Part shown: one piece after another, positions 19,816 through 31,720 of the stretch
Numbering within the stretch: the first letter of the stretch is position 1
How the letters are laid out: each line of letters begins with the position of its first letter
Assembly (NCBI GenBank): GCA_949130485.1
Contig: OX422190.1
Location: forward strand, 495,001-559,000
DNA: 64,000 bases
Direction of reading: 5' to 3'
From: Agelas oroides
Lineage: Eukaryota > Porifera > Demospongiae > Agelasida > Agelasidae
The notes under the pieces: generated by a model
Seen by the model: only the letters and a program-made list of their open reading frames with translations
The model's database searches: none
What the model was told of the DNA's origin: nothing
Position numbers and translations under genes: made by a program

Positions 19816-22805
19816 ATGGGAACCAGTGAGAACCATTGAGAACCACTGACAACCACTGACAACCATTGAAAACAACTCAGAACCTCAGAGAACCGTTGAG
19901 AACAACTAGCTGAGAACCAGTGAGAACCACTGGTAACCATTCACAACCACTCAGAACTAGTGAGAACCATTTAGAACCACTGAGAACCACTGATAACCAC
20001 TGATAACTGATGAGAACTACTGGTTACAATTGAGAACCACTGAGAACCATTGGGAACAACCGAGAACCACTGAGAACCAATGAAAACAACTGATAACCAC
20101 TGATAACTATTGAGAACTACTGGTAACAATAAGAATCACTGAGAACTATTTAGAAACACTGGTAACAATTCAGAAGCACTGGTAACCATTGATAACCACT
20201 GAGGACTACTGGGAATGATTGAGAACCACAGCATGCTAACCATTGAGAACTACTGGTAACCAATAAAAGCCACTTGCAACAACTGAAAACCACTGAGAAC
20301 CATTGCAAACAACAAAGAACCACTGAGAATGATTGAAAACAACTGCTAAGGTAATCATTTTTGTGCCATGGTAAACAAAAAGCACCAAATCACTATTTGT
20401 GTGCCATATATCTCATATCGCACAAGTAGTAGGTTGACATATGATTTCATACTGCATATTCTTTGGACGCTTAACAATGGGAACCGGTGAGTACTGATAA
20501 CCATTGCAACCACTGTGAACCATTGAGAACCAACGAGAACCACTGAGAACCATTGAGAACCGTTCAGTAGCACTGAGAATCATTGAGAACCACCGAGAGC
20601 CACTGCTAATCACTGAGAACTACTGGTAACCACTGAGAACCACTGACAACCATTGAGAACCACTGACAACCATTGAGAACCACTAGTAACCAATGGGAAT
20701 CACTACATGGTAAGCATTGAGAACCACTGCTAAACAAAAAAAAAAGCCACTTGTAACAACTCAGAACAACCACTGAGAACCATTCCTAACCACCTATAAC
20801 CATATAGAGAATCACTGCATGGTAATCAATGAAAACCAGTGAGAACCATTGAGAACCACTGGGAACAACTGGTAACCACTGAGAACCACTGATAACCATT
20901 GAGAACCACTAGTAACCAATGGGAATCACTACATGGTAAGCATTGAGAACCACTGGTAAACAAAAAAAAGCCACTTGTAACAACTCAGAACAACCACTGA
21001 GAACCATTCCTAACCACCTATAACCATATAGGGAATCACTGCATGGTAATCAATGAAAACCAGTGAGAACCATTGTGAACCACTGGGAACAACTGAGAAG
21101 CATTGAGAACCACTGAGAACCACTGAAAACCATTGACAACCACTGAAAACCATTGAAAACCAATCATAATCACTGAGAATCAATGAAAACAATGGTTGTC
21201 AGTGGTTATCAGAAGTTCTCAATGGTACCCAGTGGTTCTCAATGGTTACCAGTGGTTTACACGGTTGTTTTCAGTGGTTCTATGTGGTTTCCAGTGTGTT
21301 CTTTACAAGTACTTCTCAATTGTTACAATGCAGTGGTTCTCAATGGTTCTCAATGGTTAACGGTAGTTCTTAATGGTTCTCAGAGGTTACCAGTGGTTCT
21401 CAATAGTTTACAGTGGTTCTGAGTGGTTTCCATGTTGCTGTTCACAATGTTTGTCGGTGCTTCTCAATCTCGACCAGTGGTTCTCAATGATTCTCAATGG
21501 CTGTTGGTGGTTCTTAGTGGTTACCGCGAGTTGTTCTCAATGGTTCTCATTGCTTTTCAATTGTTATCAGTGCTTCTCAATGGTTTACCAGTCGTTCTCA
21601 ATATTTCTCAATGGTTAGCACGCAGTGGTTCTCAGTGGTTCTCAATGGTTATGAATGGTTATCAGTGGTTCTCCATGGTACTCTATCACTGCCATAAGCT
21701 CTCAATGTTTCAGAGTAGTTCTCAGTTTTTACGGTACCAGTGTTTCTTAATGGTTCTCAATGGTTACCAGAAGTTGTCAATGGGTCTCAGTGGTTCTCAA
21801 TAGTTTCCTGTGGTTCTGAATGGTTTCCTGTGGTTCTAAATGGTTTCCATGTAGTTGTTCACAACGTATATTGATTGTCAATTGTTTTCAATGGTTCTCT
21901 GTCGTTCTCAGTTTGTATAAGTGGCTCTTATTGGTTACCAGTGGTTCTCAGTGGTTACCATGTAGTGGTTCACATTGGTTCTCAGTGGTTATTAGTTGTT
22001 CTCAATGGTTCTAAGTGGTTACCAATAGTTATCAGCAGTTCTCAGTGTGTTTCTCATTGGTTACCAGTGGTTCTCAATGGTAAGCATGCAGTGGTTCTCA
22101 CTTGTTCCCGTAGTTTTCAGTGGTTTGCAATGGTTACCAGTGGTTCTCAATGGTTACCAGTTGTACTCAATGGTTCTAAGTAGTTCTCAGTGGTTCCAAT
22201 TGATGATCGGTGTTTCTTGACGCTTTTTAATGGTGACCAATCATTTACCAGTGGTTCTCAATTCTTCTCAGCGGTTCTCAGTGGTTCTCAATGGCTCTCA
22301 CTGATTTACGGTGGTTCTCAGTGCTTCTCAGTGGTTACCATGCAGTCAGTGACCTTTGACCCCCCAAAAGTTGACCCACATGCATGCCTATTGTCCACTG
22401 GTTGTAAGTGGTTCTTAGTTGTTATCAACCGCTCTAAGTGCTTGTCTGTTGTTTTCAATGGTTCTCAGTGGTTCTCAGTACTGCAATGTAATCCAATTGA
22501 GGGCCGCTAATACCCATTCAGAAGCACTGGTAACAATCAAGAAATACTGGCAGTGATTGAGAACGACGGAAAACCACTGAGAACTATTGAGAACCGTTCA
22601 GAACTATTTCGAAGCATTGGGAACCATTGAGAACCACCGTATTGTAACCATTGAGAACCATTGCATGGTAACCATTGAGAACTACTGGTAACCATTGAGA
22701 AACACTGGTAACCACTGAGAAACACAGACATCCATTGAGAACCACTGGAAACCATTGGTGATCACGGCATGTTAACCACTCAGAACCATTGAGAACCACT
22801 AAAAA
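19816..22805. repeat. Decamer array mosaic with a core fragment
   Basis: GAGAACC polarity 19816-20345 and 20478-21195, GGTTCTC 21196-22490, GAGAACC 22505-22805. A truncated core (20345-20478) ends in TTTGGACGCTTAACAATGGG. 20640-20760 and 20880-21010 are a local tandem duplication of about 240 bp that includes an A-rich stretch. A non-array insert of about 50 bp (near 22352-22400, GACCTTTGACCCCCCAAAAG) is of unknown origin. Confidence 0.9.
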
Positions 22806-23127
22806 TCCTGGCTACGGGCCTGTAACCACTTGGATTTTCACAGTGCAACATAATGTTATGACTTTTCCAATTTTGCGTTCCATTACTGTTTATCATTATT
22901 CATTTTGTATTCCATTGCTGTTTATCATTATTCATTGAAATTGTTTTAATTTCTGTGTACCTGTACCGCAACAGTAAGATTACAACTAAACAATGTTAAG
23001 CATCCAAAAAACATCCAATATGAAATCATATATCAACCTGCATACAACCAGTGCAATATGAGATATATCGCAATCAAATGGTGATTTGCTGCTTTTTGTC
23101 TACCATGGTAAAACAATGGTTACCATG
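22806..23127 (-). repeat. Core sequence, inverted, with a solo composite-element terminus
   Basis: CTGGCTACGGGCCTGTAACC (22813-22832) is the terminal repeat of the CAGGCCCGTAGCC element in reverse, without its body. The core then continues from ATTTTCACAGTGCAACATAA to ACCATGGTAAAACAATGGTT. A 30-bp stretch (ATTCATTTTGTATTCCATTGCTG) is duplicated inside. The insertion point in the core is the same as at 27878. Confidence 0.75.
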
Positions 23128-24640
23128 AAGTGGTTTCAATGGTACACAATGGTTGTCAATGGTTCTCAGTGGTTCGCAGTGGTTCTGAACGGTTCTCAAT
23201 GGTTGTCAGTGGTTTTCAATCACTGCCAGTAATTCCCAATGGTTGACAGTTGTAGTCAGTGGTTACCAGTGGTTCTCAATGTAACCAGTAGTTCTCAATG
23301 TTTGCCATGTCGTGGTTCTCAATAGCTCTCAATGGTTCTCAATGCTTCTCAGTGTTTCTGAACAGTTCTCAATGGTTCTCAGTGGTTCTGAATCACTGGC
23401 AGTGGTTCTCAATGGTTCTCAATTGTTCTCAATGAACACTGAGAGAATTGTTACCACTGAGAACCATTGAGAATCACTGCATTTTAATCAATGAGAACCA
23501 TTGAGAACCATTAAGAATCACTGCTAACAATTAGTAACCATTAAGAACCACTGGTAACAATTAGTAACCTTTGACAACTACTGGTAACCACTTAGAACAA
23601 CCAAGAACAACTGAGAACCAGTGAGAACCACTGGTAATCATTCACAACCACTCAGAACCACTGAAAAACGTTTACAACCACTGGTAACCATCAACAACCA
23701 ATGGTAATCATTGACAACAACTGAGAATCATTGATAACCACTGGTAACAGTTGAGAACCCACTGGAAACATTGAGAACCACTGATAACACACTATTTGAG
23801 TGCGACATATTGCACTGGCTGGAAGTTGATATATGATTTGTTCTTTGGAGGCTTAATATTGTTTACTAGGTTGTTGTACAGGTACATAGAAATTTACACA
23901 AAGCAATTTCAATGACTAATGATGAACAACAATGAAATGCAAAATTGGAAAATTTATAACATTACGAGTGATGGCACTGCATTCTGAAAGAACTACTGGT
24001 AACTATTGAGAAACACTGGTAACCACTGAGAACCGGCTGAGAACCATTTAAAACCATTGAGAACTACCGGTAACAATTTAGAACCACTCAGAACCATTGA
24101 GTAAAAATAAGAACCACTGAGAATCACTGATAGCCACTCACATCAACTGACAACCACTGGTAACCATTGAGAACCACTGGTAACAATTTTGAACAGCTTG
24201 TAATCATTGAGAGCCACTTGTAACAAGTGATACTCAATGATTACCAGTGGTTGTCCGTGGTTCTCAGTGGCTACCACTGAACCTCAATGGTTACCAATGG
24301 TTTTCAATGGTTACCAGTGGTTCTCAATGATTACCAGTGATTCTCAGTGGTTTTCAGTGGATCTGAGTGGCTATCAGTGGTTCTCAGTGGTTCTTGGTTT
24401 TTCTCAATGGTTCTCAGTGGTTGTCAATGGTTTTTGATAACTATTGAAAGCACCAAGAACCATTGAGAACCTCTAATACCCATTAAAAATCTGTGGTATG
24501 CAAAATTGGAAAGGTCATGACATTATGTTGCACTGTGAAAGTACAAGAATTAGTGACTAATGTTGCCGCTGTGCATGAGAGTGATGGCTCTGCATTCCAA
24601 AAGAGCTACTGGTAACTACTGAGAAAGACTGGTAACCCAG
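23128..24640. repeat. Decamer arrays of both polarities and partial cores
   Basis: GGTTCTC 23128-23440, GAGAACC 23445-23785, internal core part 23785-24000 (forward, deleted ends), GAGAACC to 24230, GGTTCTC 24232-24435, then GAGAACC after the junction TTTTTGATAACTATTGAAAG. 24490-24610 is the right half of a core. Confidence 0.85.
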
Positions 24641-24835
24641 GCCCATATGCCGGGGGGGGGGGGGGGGGGGTTCGAGGGGCTTCAGTAAATGTTTTAGTTG
24701 TCATTACACCATACTGTACGTTGTAACACTTAAGTGTGTATATACAATGAGCAATCTGATCGCATACTTGGTGCAATACTTGTTCCTTCGTACAAGCATC
24801 ATCTAGACTACCAAATGTCAGTGATGTAATGATAA
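24639..24835 (-). mobile_element. Right end of the CAGGCCCGTAG composite element with G19 tract
   Basis: Begins CAGGCCCATATGCC, then 19 G, TTCGAGGGGCTTCAGTAAATG, and ends CATCTAGACTACCAAATGTC. Compared with the complete copy at 50947-51565, this is the reverse of the right terminus (GAACCCCCTCGAAC then CCTACGGGCCTG), with the C run expanded. Copies lie at 33645-33840, 43516-43711 and, inverted, 53822-54000. Confidence 0.7.
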
Positions 24836-24859
24836 ACAACAATGGAATGCTAAACATTG

Positions 24860-25865
24860 TGAACAGCAACAGTTGTCAATGGTTACCAGTGGTTCTCAAT
24901 GGTTCTCAGTGATTCTCAATGGTTTTCAGTTGTTCTCAGTTGTTTTCAATCCTTCCCAGCTAGTGGTTCTCAATTGTTTGCAATGGTTCTCTCTAGTTCT
25001 CAGTTTTACAAGTGGCTCTTATTGGTTACCGGTAATTCTCAATGATTACCCAAGTAGTTGTTCACATTGGTTACCAGTAGTTCTCAATGGTTCTCTGTGG
25101 TTCTCAATTGTTCTCAGTGTTTGTCAGTGCTTCTTTGTGGTTCTCAGTTATTTTCACCGGCTCTCAGTAGTTATCACTGGTTCTCATTGATTACAATGCA
25201 GTGATTCTCAATGGTTGCCAGTGGTTCTCATTTGTTCTCAGTGGTTCTCGATGATTCTCACTGGTTGTCATTGATTACCATGCAGTGATTCTCTATATAG
25301 TTACAGGTGGTTATGAATGGTTCTCAGTGGTTGTTCTCAGTTGTTACAAGTAGCTCTCTGTAGTTCTAAATTGTTTCCATGTAGTTGTTCACAATAGTTT
25401 TGGTGGTTTTGAATGGTTACCAGCGGTTCTGAATGGTTACCAGTAGTTGTCAGTGGTTACCCAGTGGTTCTCAATGGTTACAAGTGGTTCTAAATGGTTC
25501 TCAGTGGTTCTGAGTGGTTCTCAATTGTTACCAGTAGTTCTCAGTGGTTGTCAGTGATTCATAGTGGTTATCAGTGGTTATTAGTGGTTCTCAATTATTC
25601 TCAGTGCTTTTCAATGGTTACCAGTGCTTCTCAATAGTTACTAGTAGTTCTCAATTGTTAGCATACAGTGGTTCTCAGTGGTTCTGAATGGTTATCAACG
25701 GTTCTCAGTGGTTCTCCACGGTTCTCGATCACTGCCGGTGGTTCTCAATGTTTCACAGTAATTCTCAGTTCTTACCAGTGGTTCTCAATGTTACCAGTGG
25801 TTGTCAATCATGACCAGTGGTTCTCTGTGATTAATACCAATGGTTCGCAATGGTTCTCAGTGGCT
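24860..25865 (-). repeat. Decamer array, GGTTCTC polarity
   Basis: Continuous GGTTCTCAGTGGTTACCAGT-type units. It corresponds to about 34085-35420 and 43956-45290 in the tandem units, but lacks the roughly 500-bp retroelement insert present there. Confidence 0.9.
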
Positions 25866-26340
25866 CTAAATAGCGTACGCGGCGGTGGCATACGCGGTGA
25901 TGACGTATCTACGGGTACCGGGTCCAGGTTCATCCCAGTGGTTGTCAATCATGACTAGTGGTTTTCCATGATTACCAGTGGTTCTCATTGGTTCTTAGTG
26001 GCTCTCAGTGGCATATACGGTGGTGGCGCATGGCGTACGCGGTGATGACGTATCTATGGGTCCAGGTTCATCCCTGCCGGGGACAATGACTGCATATAGA
26101 TTCTTATTGGTTACGAGCAAAGTAACCGCACCCCAAGATGCTCATAGGAGGTTAGTGCTGCAGGTTTACCTTGGCTCGAATACTTTAGAGCTCAGTTCTA
26201 TACGTAGGTGAAATCTTTGTTAGTACGCTTTAGGAAAACAAAGTTCACTGCTACTTAACTACAAGACCTGAAGTAGAAAGCCTTACAGTTCAGAGTTGTG
26301 GTTGTGGCAGAACAGCAACATCAGTCTCTAATTCTTGTAT
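25866..26340 (-). pseudogene. Penelope-like 3' terminus and adjoining unique sequence
   Basis: On the minus strand, 26098-26054 reads Q-S-L-S-P-A-G-M-N-L-D-P and TAG, the same C-terminal tail as at 15036-15077. Beyond the stop come GATACGTCATCACCGCGTAC and GCCATGCGCCACCACCG, a GC-rich 3' flank, then array. A second, shorter copy of this flank (with TACGGGTACCGGGTCCAGG) is at 25875-25936. The roughly 240 bp at 26100-26335 is not array and not recognisably coding; it recurs at about 35512-35755 and 45383-45626. Confidence 0.55.
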
Positions 26341-27616
26341 TTTCACATTGCAACATAACGTTTTGACTTTTTCGAATTTGCATTCAATTGAAATTGTTTT
26401 GCATAAATTTCTAGAACCACTGAGAATCAGTGAGAATTGAAATTGTATTGCATAAATTTCTAGAACCACTGAGAATCAGTCAGAATTGTTGAGAACCACT
26501 GAGAACAAATGCGAACCATTCAGAACCACTGAGAACCATTGGCAGCCACTACCATTGAGAATCACTGCATTGTAATTAATGAGAACCAGTGATAACTACT
26601 GAGAGCCGGTGAAAACAACTGAGAACCACAAAGAAGCACTGACAAACACTGAGAACAATTGAGAACCACAGAGAACCATTCAGAACTACTGGTAACCAAT
26701 GTGAACAACTACATGGTAATCATTGAGAATCACTGGTAACCAATAAGAGCCACTTGTAAAACTGAGAACTACAGAGAACCATTGAAAACAATTGAGAACA
26801 ACTGAGAAGGATTGAAAACAACTGAGAAAAACTGAAAACCATTAAGAACCATTGAGAACCACTGGTAACCATTGACAAATGTTGTTGTTCACAATGTCAG
26901 TGGTTTTCAATCTCTACCAGTGGTTCTCAATGGTTCTCAGCTGGTTCTCAGTGGTCACCAGTGTTTCTCAATAGTTACCAGTAGTTCTTTCGGAGTGCAG
27001 TGACATCACTATCGGCAACATTAGTCACTAATTCTCACAGTGCGACATAATGTTATGACTTTTCCAATTTAGCAGTTGTTCTTGGTTGTTCTAAGTGGTT
27101 ACCAGTGGTTGTCAAAGGTTACTAATTGTTACCAGTGGTTCTTAATGGTTACTAATTGTTAACAGTGATTCTTAATGGTTCTCAGTGGTTCTCATTCATT
27201 AAAATGCAATGATTCTCATTGATTAAAATGCAGTGATTCTCAATGGTTCTCAGTGGTAACATTTGCTAAGTGTTCATTGAGAACAATTGAGAATGTAACC
27301 ATAGAGCCACTGCGTGGCAACCATTGAGAACTACTGCCAGTGATTGAGAACCACAGAGAACCATTGAGAACTGTTCAGAAACACTGAGAAGCATTGAGAA
27401 CCATTGAGAGCTATTGAGAACCACGACATGGCAAACATTGAGAACTACTGGTTACATTGAGAACCACTGGTAACCACTGACTACTACTGTCAACCATTGG
27501 GAATTACTGGCAGTGATTGAAAACCCCTGACAACCATTGAGAACCATTCAGAACCACTGCAAAGCACTGAGAACCATTGACAACGATTGAGTACCATTGA
27601 AACCACTTCATGGTAA
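26341..27616. repeat. Decamer arrays of mixed polarity with core pieces
   Basis: A short duplicated core piece (ATTGCATAAATTTCTAGAACC, twice in 26400-26480), GAGAACC array 26480-26880, GGTTCTC 26900-26990, core piece 26990-27070, GGTTCTC 27070-27260, GAGAACC 27270-27616. Counterparts lie at about 35790-37065 and 45660-46935. Confidence 0.85.
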
Positions 27617-27877
27617 CCATTGTTTTACCATGGTAGACAAAAAGCAGCAAATCACCATTTGATTGCGATATATCTCATATTGCACTGGTTGTAGGTTGAT
27701 ATATGATTTCATATTGGATGTTTTTTGGATGCTTAACATTGTTTAGTTGTAACATTACTGTTGCAGTACAGGTACACAGAAATTAAAACAATTTCAATGA
27801 ATAATGATAAACAGCAATGGAACACAAAATTGGAAAAGTCATAACATTATGTTGCACTGTGAAAATGCAAGTGGTTA
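27617..27877 (+). repeat. Core sequence, forward, interrupted on the right
   Basis: From TGTTTTACCATGGTAGACAA to TTGCACTGTGAAAATGCAAG, where the composite element begins (27878). It is duplicated at about 37060-37324 and 46931-47195. Confidence 0.8.
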
Positions 27878-29250
27878 CAGGCCCGTAGCCAGTATTTTTA
27901 GAAGGGGGGTTACACGGGTGTCAGATGTGTATGTATGCATGATGCATAAGCATGCAAGACTAGGGGGTCTGGGGTCATGCTCCCCCAGGAAAATTTTAGA
28001 AAGTAGATGCTCTGAAATGGCCATCTAGAGTCACTGGACTGGACTAGTGGATTGGACTGGTGGACTGGACTGGTGGACTGACATTAAAAATCATTTTTAC
28101 ACATTCTAATGACACTCACTTGCCTGTAGGGTTGCATGATGCATAATATTACTCCCAAACAGCTTTCTTCTTGGACAGACTGAAATTTTTGATGGCAATA
28201 GCTACTGCAATAGCTACTGCATTTCCAAAAATGTCAGTGTAGAGAGGAGCAAACGTAAACTAACAGTTAGTTTTTATATAACAATTTTGCTTAAAGAGCA
28301 AGGGTACAAGAGTAGCATGTATAGCTATTAAGTAATGCACCCAGAAGAATACACTAACTTAAAGGTGACACACTCAATATCATAATACATAATTTCAGAT
28401 GAGACAAAAACGAACAAAGTGTAGGTGAAGTGACAACATCTACAGGCAAAGTATTCCAAACAGAAATTGAGTGGGGGAAGACGGACATGTTATAAGCTTG
28501 TGTTCTAGAAACGGGCCTACATAAGGGTGTTGGGTGACCATGTCTAATATTTACAGGTAAGTTACGATGTGAGACCCCATGACTGGGGTATACAATGAGG
28601 CCATTGACCAACTGGTACAAAAGAAACTAATTTGAGATAGAAGCGCCTGGTTTTCAGGGAGGGGATATTACAACAAGTAAGCAGATCGTCATAGCCAGCC
28701 ATCCAGTTCTTTGTACACATTCGTAGTGCAAACGTTTGTACCTTCTCCAGTTTGTCAATGTCCTTTTGAAGAGGGAGATCCCATACAGGGGCAGCATATT
28801 CAAGATGCGGTCTCACGAAAGAAACATACAGCTGATTCAAAGTTTCAGGAGTGGAATACTGGTATTGTCTGTAGATCAGGCCGACAACTCTCCTGGCTTT
28901 AGTGCAGATTTCAGTCACATGCCTCAACCAAGTGAGGTCTTTAGTGATCCAACCCCCCAGATATTTGAATGAGTTCACCCTTTCAAGAGCATTTCCACAA
29001 ATTAGTATTGGAGTCAATAGTTAAAGATTTGAGGGAGCAACATCGTATGTTGTTTGTCCTTACAGGACAACTGACATTTGGTAGTCTAGATGATGCTTGT
29101 ACAAAGGAACAAGTATTTCGACCAAGCATGCAATCAGATAGCTCATTGTATATATACACTGAAGTGTTACAACGTACAGTATATGGTGTACTGACAACTA
29201 AAACATTTACTAAACTACCAACATCATCTACCATTCATGTAGTGTTCCCA
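27878..29250. mobile_element. TIR element CAGGCCCGTAGCC carrying a LINE fragment (composite), unit A
   Basis: The left end, CAGGCCCGTAGCCAG then AGAAGGGGGGTTAC, matches the left end of the complete element at 50947. The body holds a CTGGACTGGTGGA minisatellite (28033-28080), two copies of CAATAGCTACTG (28197-28222), an antisense LINE C-terminal pseudogene (28354-29017) and the TAGTCTAGATGATGC segment. The right part ends near TAAAACATTTACTAAACTAC without its inverted terminus, which occurs separately at 24639. Copies at 37325-38230 and 47196-48101 have lost about 480 bp of the LINE part. Confidence 0.65.
28354..29017 (-). pseudogene. LINE reverse transcriptase C-terminal region (CR1/Jockey-like), frameshifted
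   Basis: From 29017 leftward the frame reads F-K-Y-L-G-G-W-I-T, then K-A-R-R-V-V-G-L-I-Y-R, S-F-V-R-P-H-L-E-Y-A-A-P-V-W-D and L-E-K-V-Q-T-F-A-L-R. This is the thumb/C-terminal region shared by CR1- and Jockey-type LINE polymerases. A frameshift at about 28600 leads into a second frame ending H-S-I-S-V-W-N-T-L-P-V-D-V-V, the usual C-terminal motif. The RT palm (with Y-x-D-D) is absent. The fragment is embedded in a DNA-transposon-like element, so it was captured or the element inserted around it. Only this copy retains the upstream half. Confidence 0.8.
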
Positions 29251-29735
29251 ATGGTTTACGGTGGTTCTCAATCACTACTGGTAGCTAGTTATCGATAGTT
29301 GCCATGCAGTGGTTCTCAGTGGTTCTCAAATATTCTCAAAGATTCTCAGTGGTTCTGAACGGTTCTCAATGGTTCTCGGTAGTTCTCAAGCACTGCCAGT
29401 ACTTCTAAATTGTTCACAGTAGTACTCAGTGGTTGCCTGTGGTTCTCAATGTTACCAGTGTTTCCCAAAGATTCTGAATTCTCAATGATTACCAGTGATT
29501 ACCAGTGGTTCTCACTGGTTCTCAGTGGTTCTGAACAGTTCTCAATGGTTCTCAGTAGTTCTCAATCACTGCCAGTACTTCTAAATTGTTGAATTGTCTA
29601 ATTGAGAACCATTGCATGGAAACCGTTCAGAACCACTAGTAACCATTGAGAAACACTGGTAACCGCTGAGAACCATTGATAACCATTGCAAACCATTGAG
29701 AACCATTGAGAACCACTGCATGGCAACCATTGACA
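29251..29735. repeat. Decamer array joining the diverged unit to the tandem repeat
   Basis: GGTTCTC polarity to about 29590, then GAGAACC. It corresponds to 39190-39604 with offset 9867 (a 4-bp indel, CTACTGG against CTAGCTACTGG at 39605, changes the offset to 9871 afterwards). Confidence 0.85.
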
Positions 29736-31394
29736 ACTACTGGAATAACATTGAGTAATAGCCACTGACCACTACTGTATACCATTGAGATCTACTGCCA
29801 GTAATTGGGAACCACTGAGAACCGTTGAAAACAACAACTGAGAACCACAAAGAAGCATCGAAAACAATTGAGAACCACGACAAGCCGTTGAAAACCACTG
29901 TAACCAATGTGAACCACTACATGGTAACCATTGAGAACCACTGGTAACCAATAAGAGCCACTTGTAAAAGCTGAGGTCTACAGACAACCCTTGAAAGCAA
30001 CTGAGAACCACTGAGAATGGTTGAAAACAACTGAGAACAACTGAAAACCATTGAGAACCGCTCAGAACCATTGAGAATCACTGCATGGTAATCAATGAGA
30101 ACCATTGCAAACAATTGAGAAGTACTGGTAACAACTGAGAACTACTGTAAACCATTGAGAACTACTGGCAGTGATTGAGAACCACTGAGAACCATTGAGA
30201 ACCGCTCAGAACCACTGAGAATCATTGAGAACCATTGGATGGTAACCATTGAGAACCACTGATAACCAATAAGAGCCAATTGTAACAACTGAGAACTACA
30301 AAGAACCATTGAAAACAACTGAGAACCACTGATAACCATTGATAACCACCTGTAACTATATAGAGAATCACTATGTGGTGGTCAATAAAAACCACTGAGA
30401 ACCACTTAGAAACATTGAGAACCACTGACAGCCATTGACAACCACTGGTAACCAATGAGAATCACTACATTGTAGTCAATGAGAACCAGTGAGCACAATT
30501 GAGGGCCACTAATAACCATTGAGGGCCACTAATAACCATTGCGAATTACTGGCAGTGATTGAGAACGACGGAGAATCACTGAGAACCATTGAGAACCACT
30601 GATAACCACTGATAGTGGCAACCATTGAGAATCAATGTACAACTAACAACCACTGAGATTCACTGAGAACCACTGCTAACCGTTGACAACTGTTGAGAGC
30701 AATTGAGAACAATTGAGTACCACTGATAACCACTGACAACCACTGATAAATACTGAGAAGCACCGATAAACACTGTGAAGCATTGAGAACTACTGGTAAC
30801 AATTGAGAACCACTCAGAACCACTGAGAGTCATTTAGAACCACTGGTAACCATTCAGAACCACTGGTAACCGTTGATAACAACTGATAACTGCTGATAAC
30901 CATTAAGAAGCAAGGCATGCTAAGCATTCAAAACTGGTAACTATTTAGAACTACTGGTAACCATTGAGAACAACCGGTAACCATTGAGAACCACTTGTAG
31001 CCATTGAGAATGGCTGGTGACCATTGACAACCACCGAAAACCATTGTGAACCACTACATGGTAACCATTCAGAGCCACTGGTAACCAATTGGAGCGACTT
31101 GTCACAACTGAGAACCACAGAGAACCATTGGAACCACTGAGGATGATTGAAAACAACAGAAAACCACTGTGAATCATTAAGAACCACAGAGCACTACTGG
31201 CAGTGATTGAGAACCACTGAGAACCATTGAGAACCACTAGCAACCACTGAGAATGACTGAGAACCGCTGGTAATCATTGACAGCTGTTGCTGTTCACAAT
31301 ATCGGTGGTTCTACTCAATGGTTACCAGTCGTTCTCAGTGGTTCTCAATGGCTCTCAGCCAGTTCTCAGTGGTTACCAGTGCTTCTCAACAGTT

Positions 31395-31720
31395 ACCACT
31401 AGTTCTTTTGGAGTGCAGTGACATCTCTATTATGCAAAATCGCAACATTAGTCACTCATTCTTGTAGTTTCACAGTGCAACATAATGTTATGACTTTTCC
31501 AATTTTGCATTCCATTGTTGTTTATCATCACTCGTTGAAATTGTTTTAATTTCAATGTACCTCTACCACAACATTAATGTACTACTAAACAATGTTAAAT
31601 GAAGATGCAATATGAAATCATATATCAATCTACAACCAGTGCAATACTAGATGAATCGCACTCAAATAGTGATATGCTGCTTTTTGTTTACCCTGGTACA
31701 ACAATGGTTACAACGCAGTG
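31395..31720 (-). repeat. Core sequence, complete copy, inverted
   Basis: Runs GGAGTGCAGTGACATC to ACCCTGGTACAACAATGGTTAC with all landmarks (CAACATAATGTTATGACTTT, CATTGTTGTTTATCATCACT, ATGAAATCATATATCAATCT). GGTTCTC array on both sides. A second partial core follows at about 31845-31995 after an ATTT microsatellite (31800-31820). Duplicated at 41266-41591. Confidence 0.85.

Noticed and set aside
27804-28028. Frame crossing core and composite element (also 37251, 47122)
   Set aside because: It joins two unrelated repeats across an insertion point; no domain.
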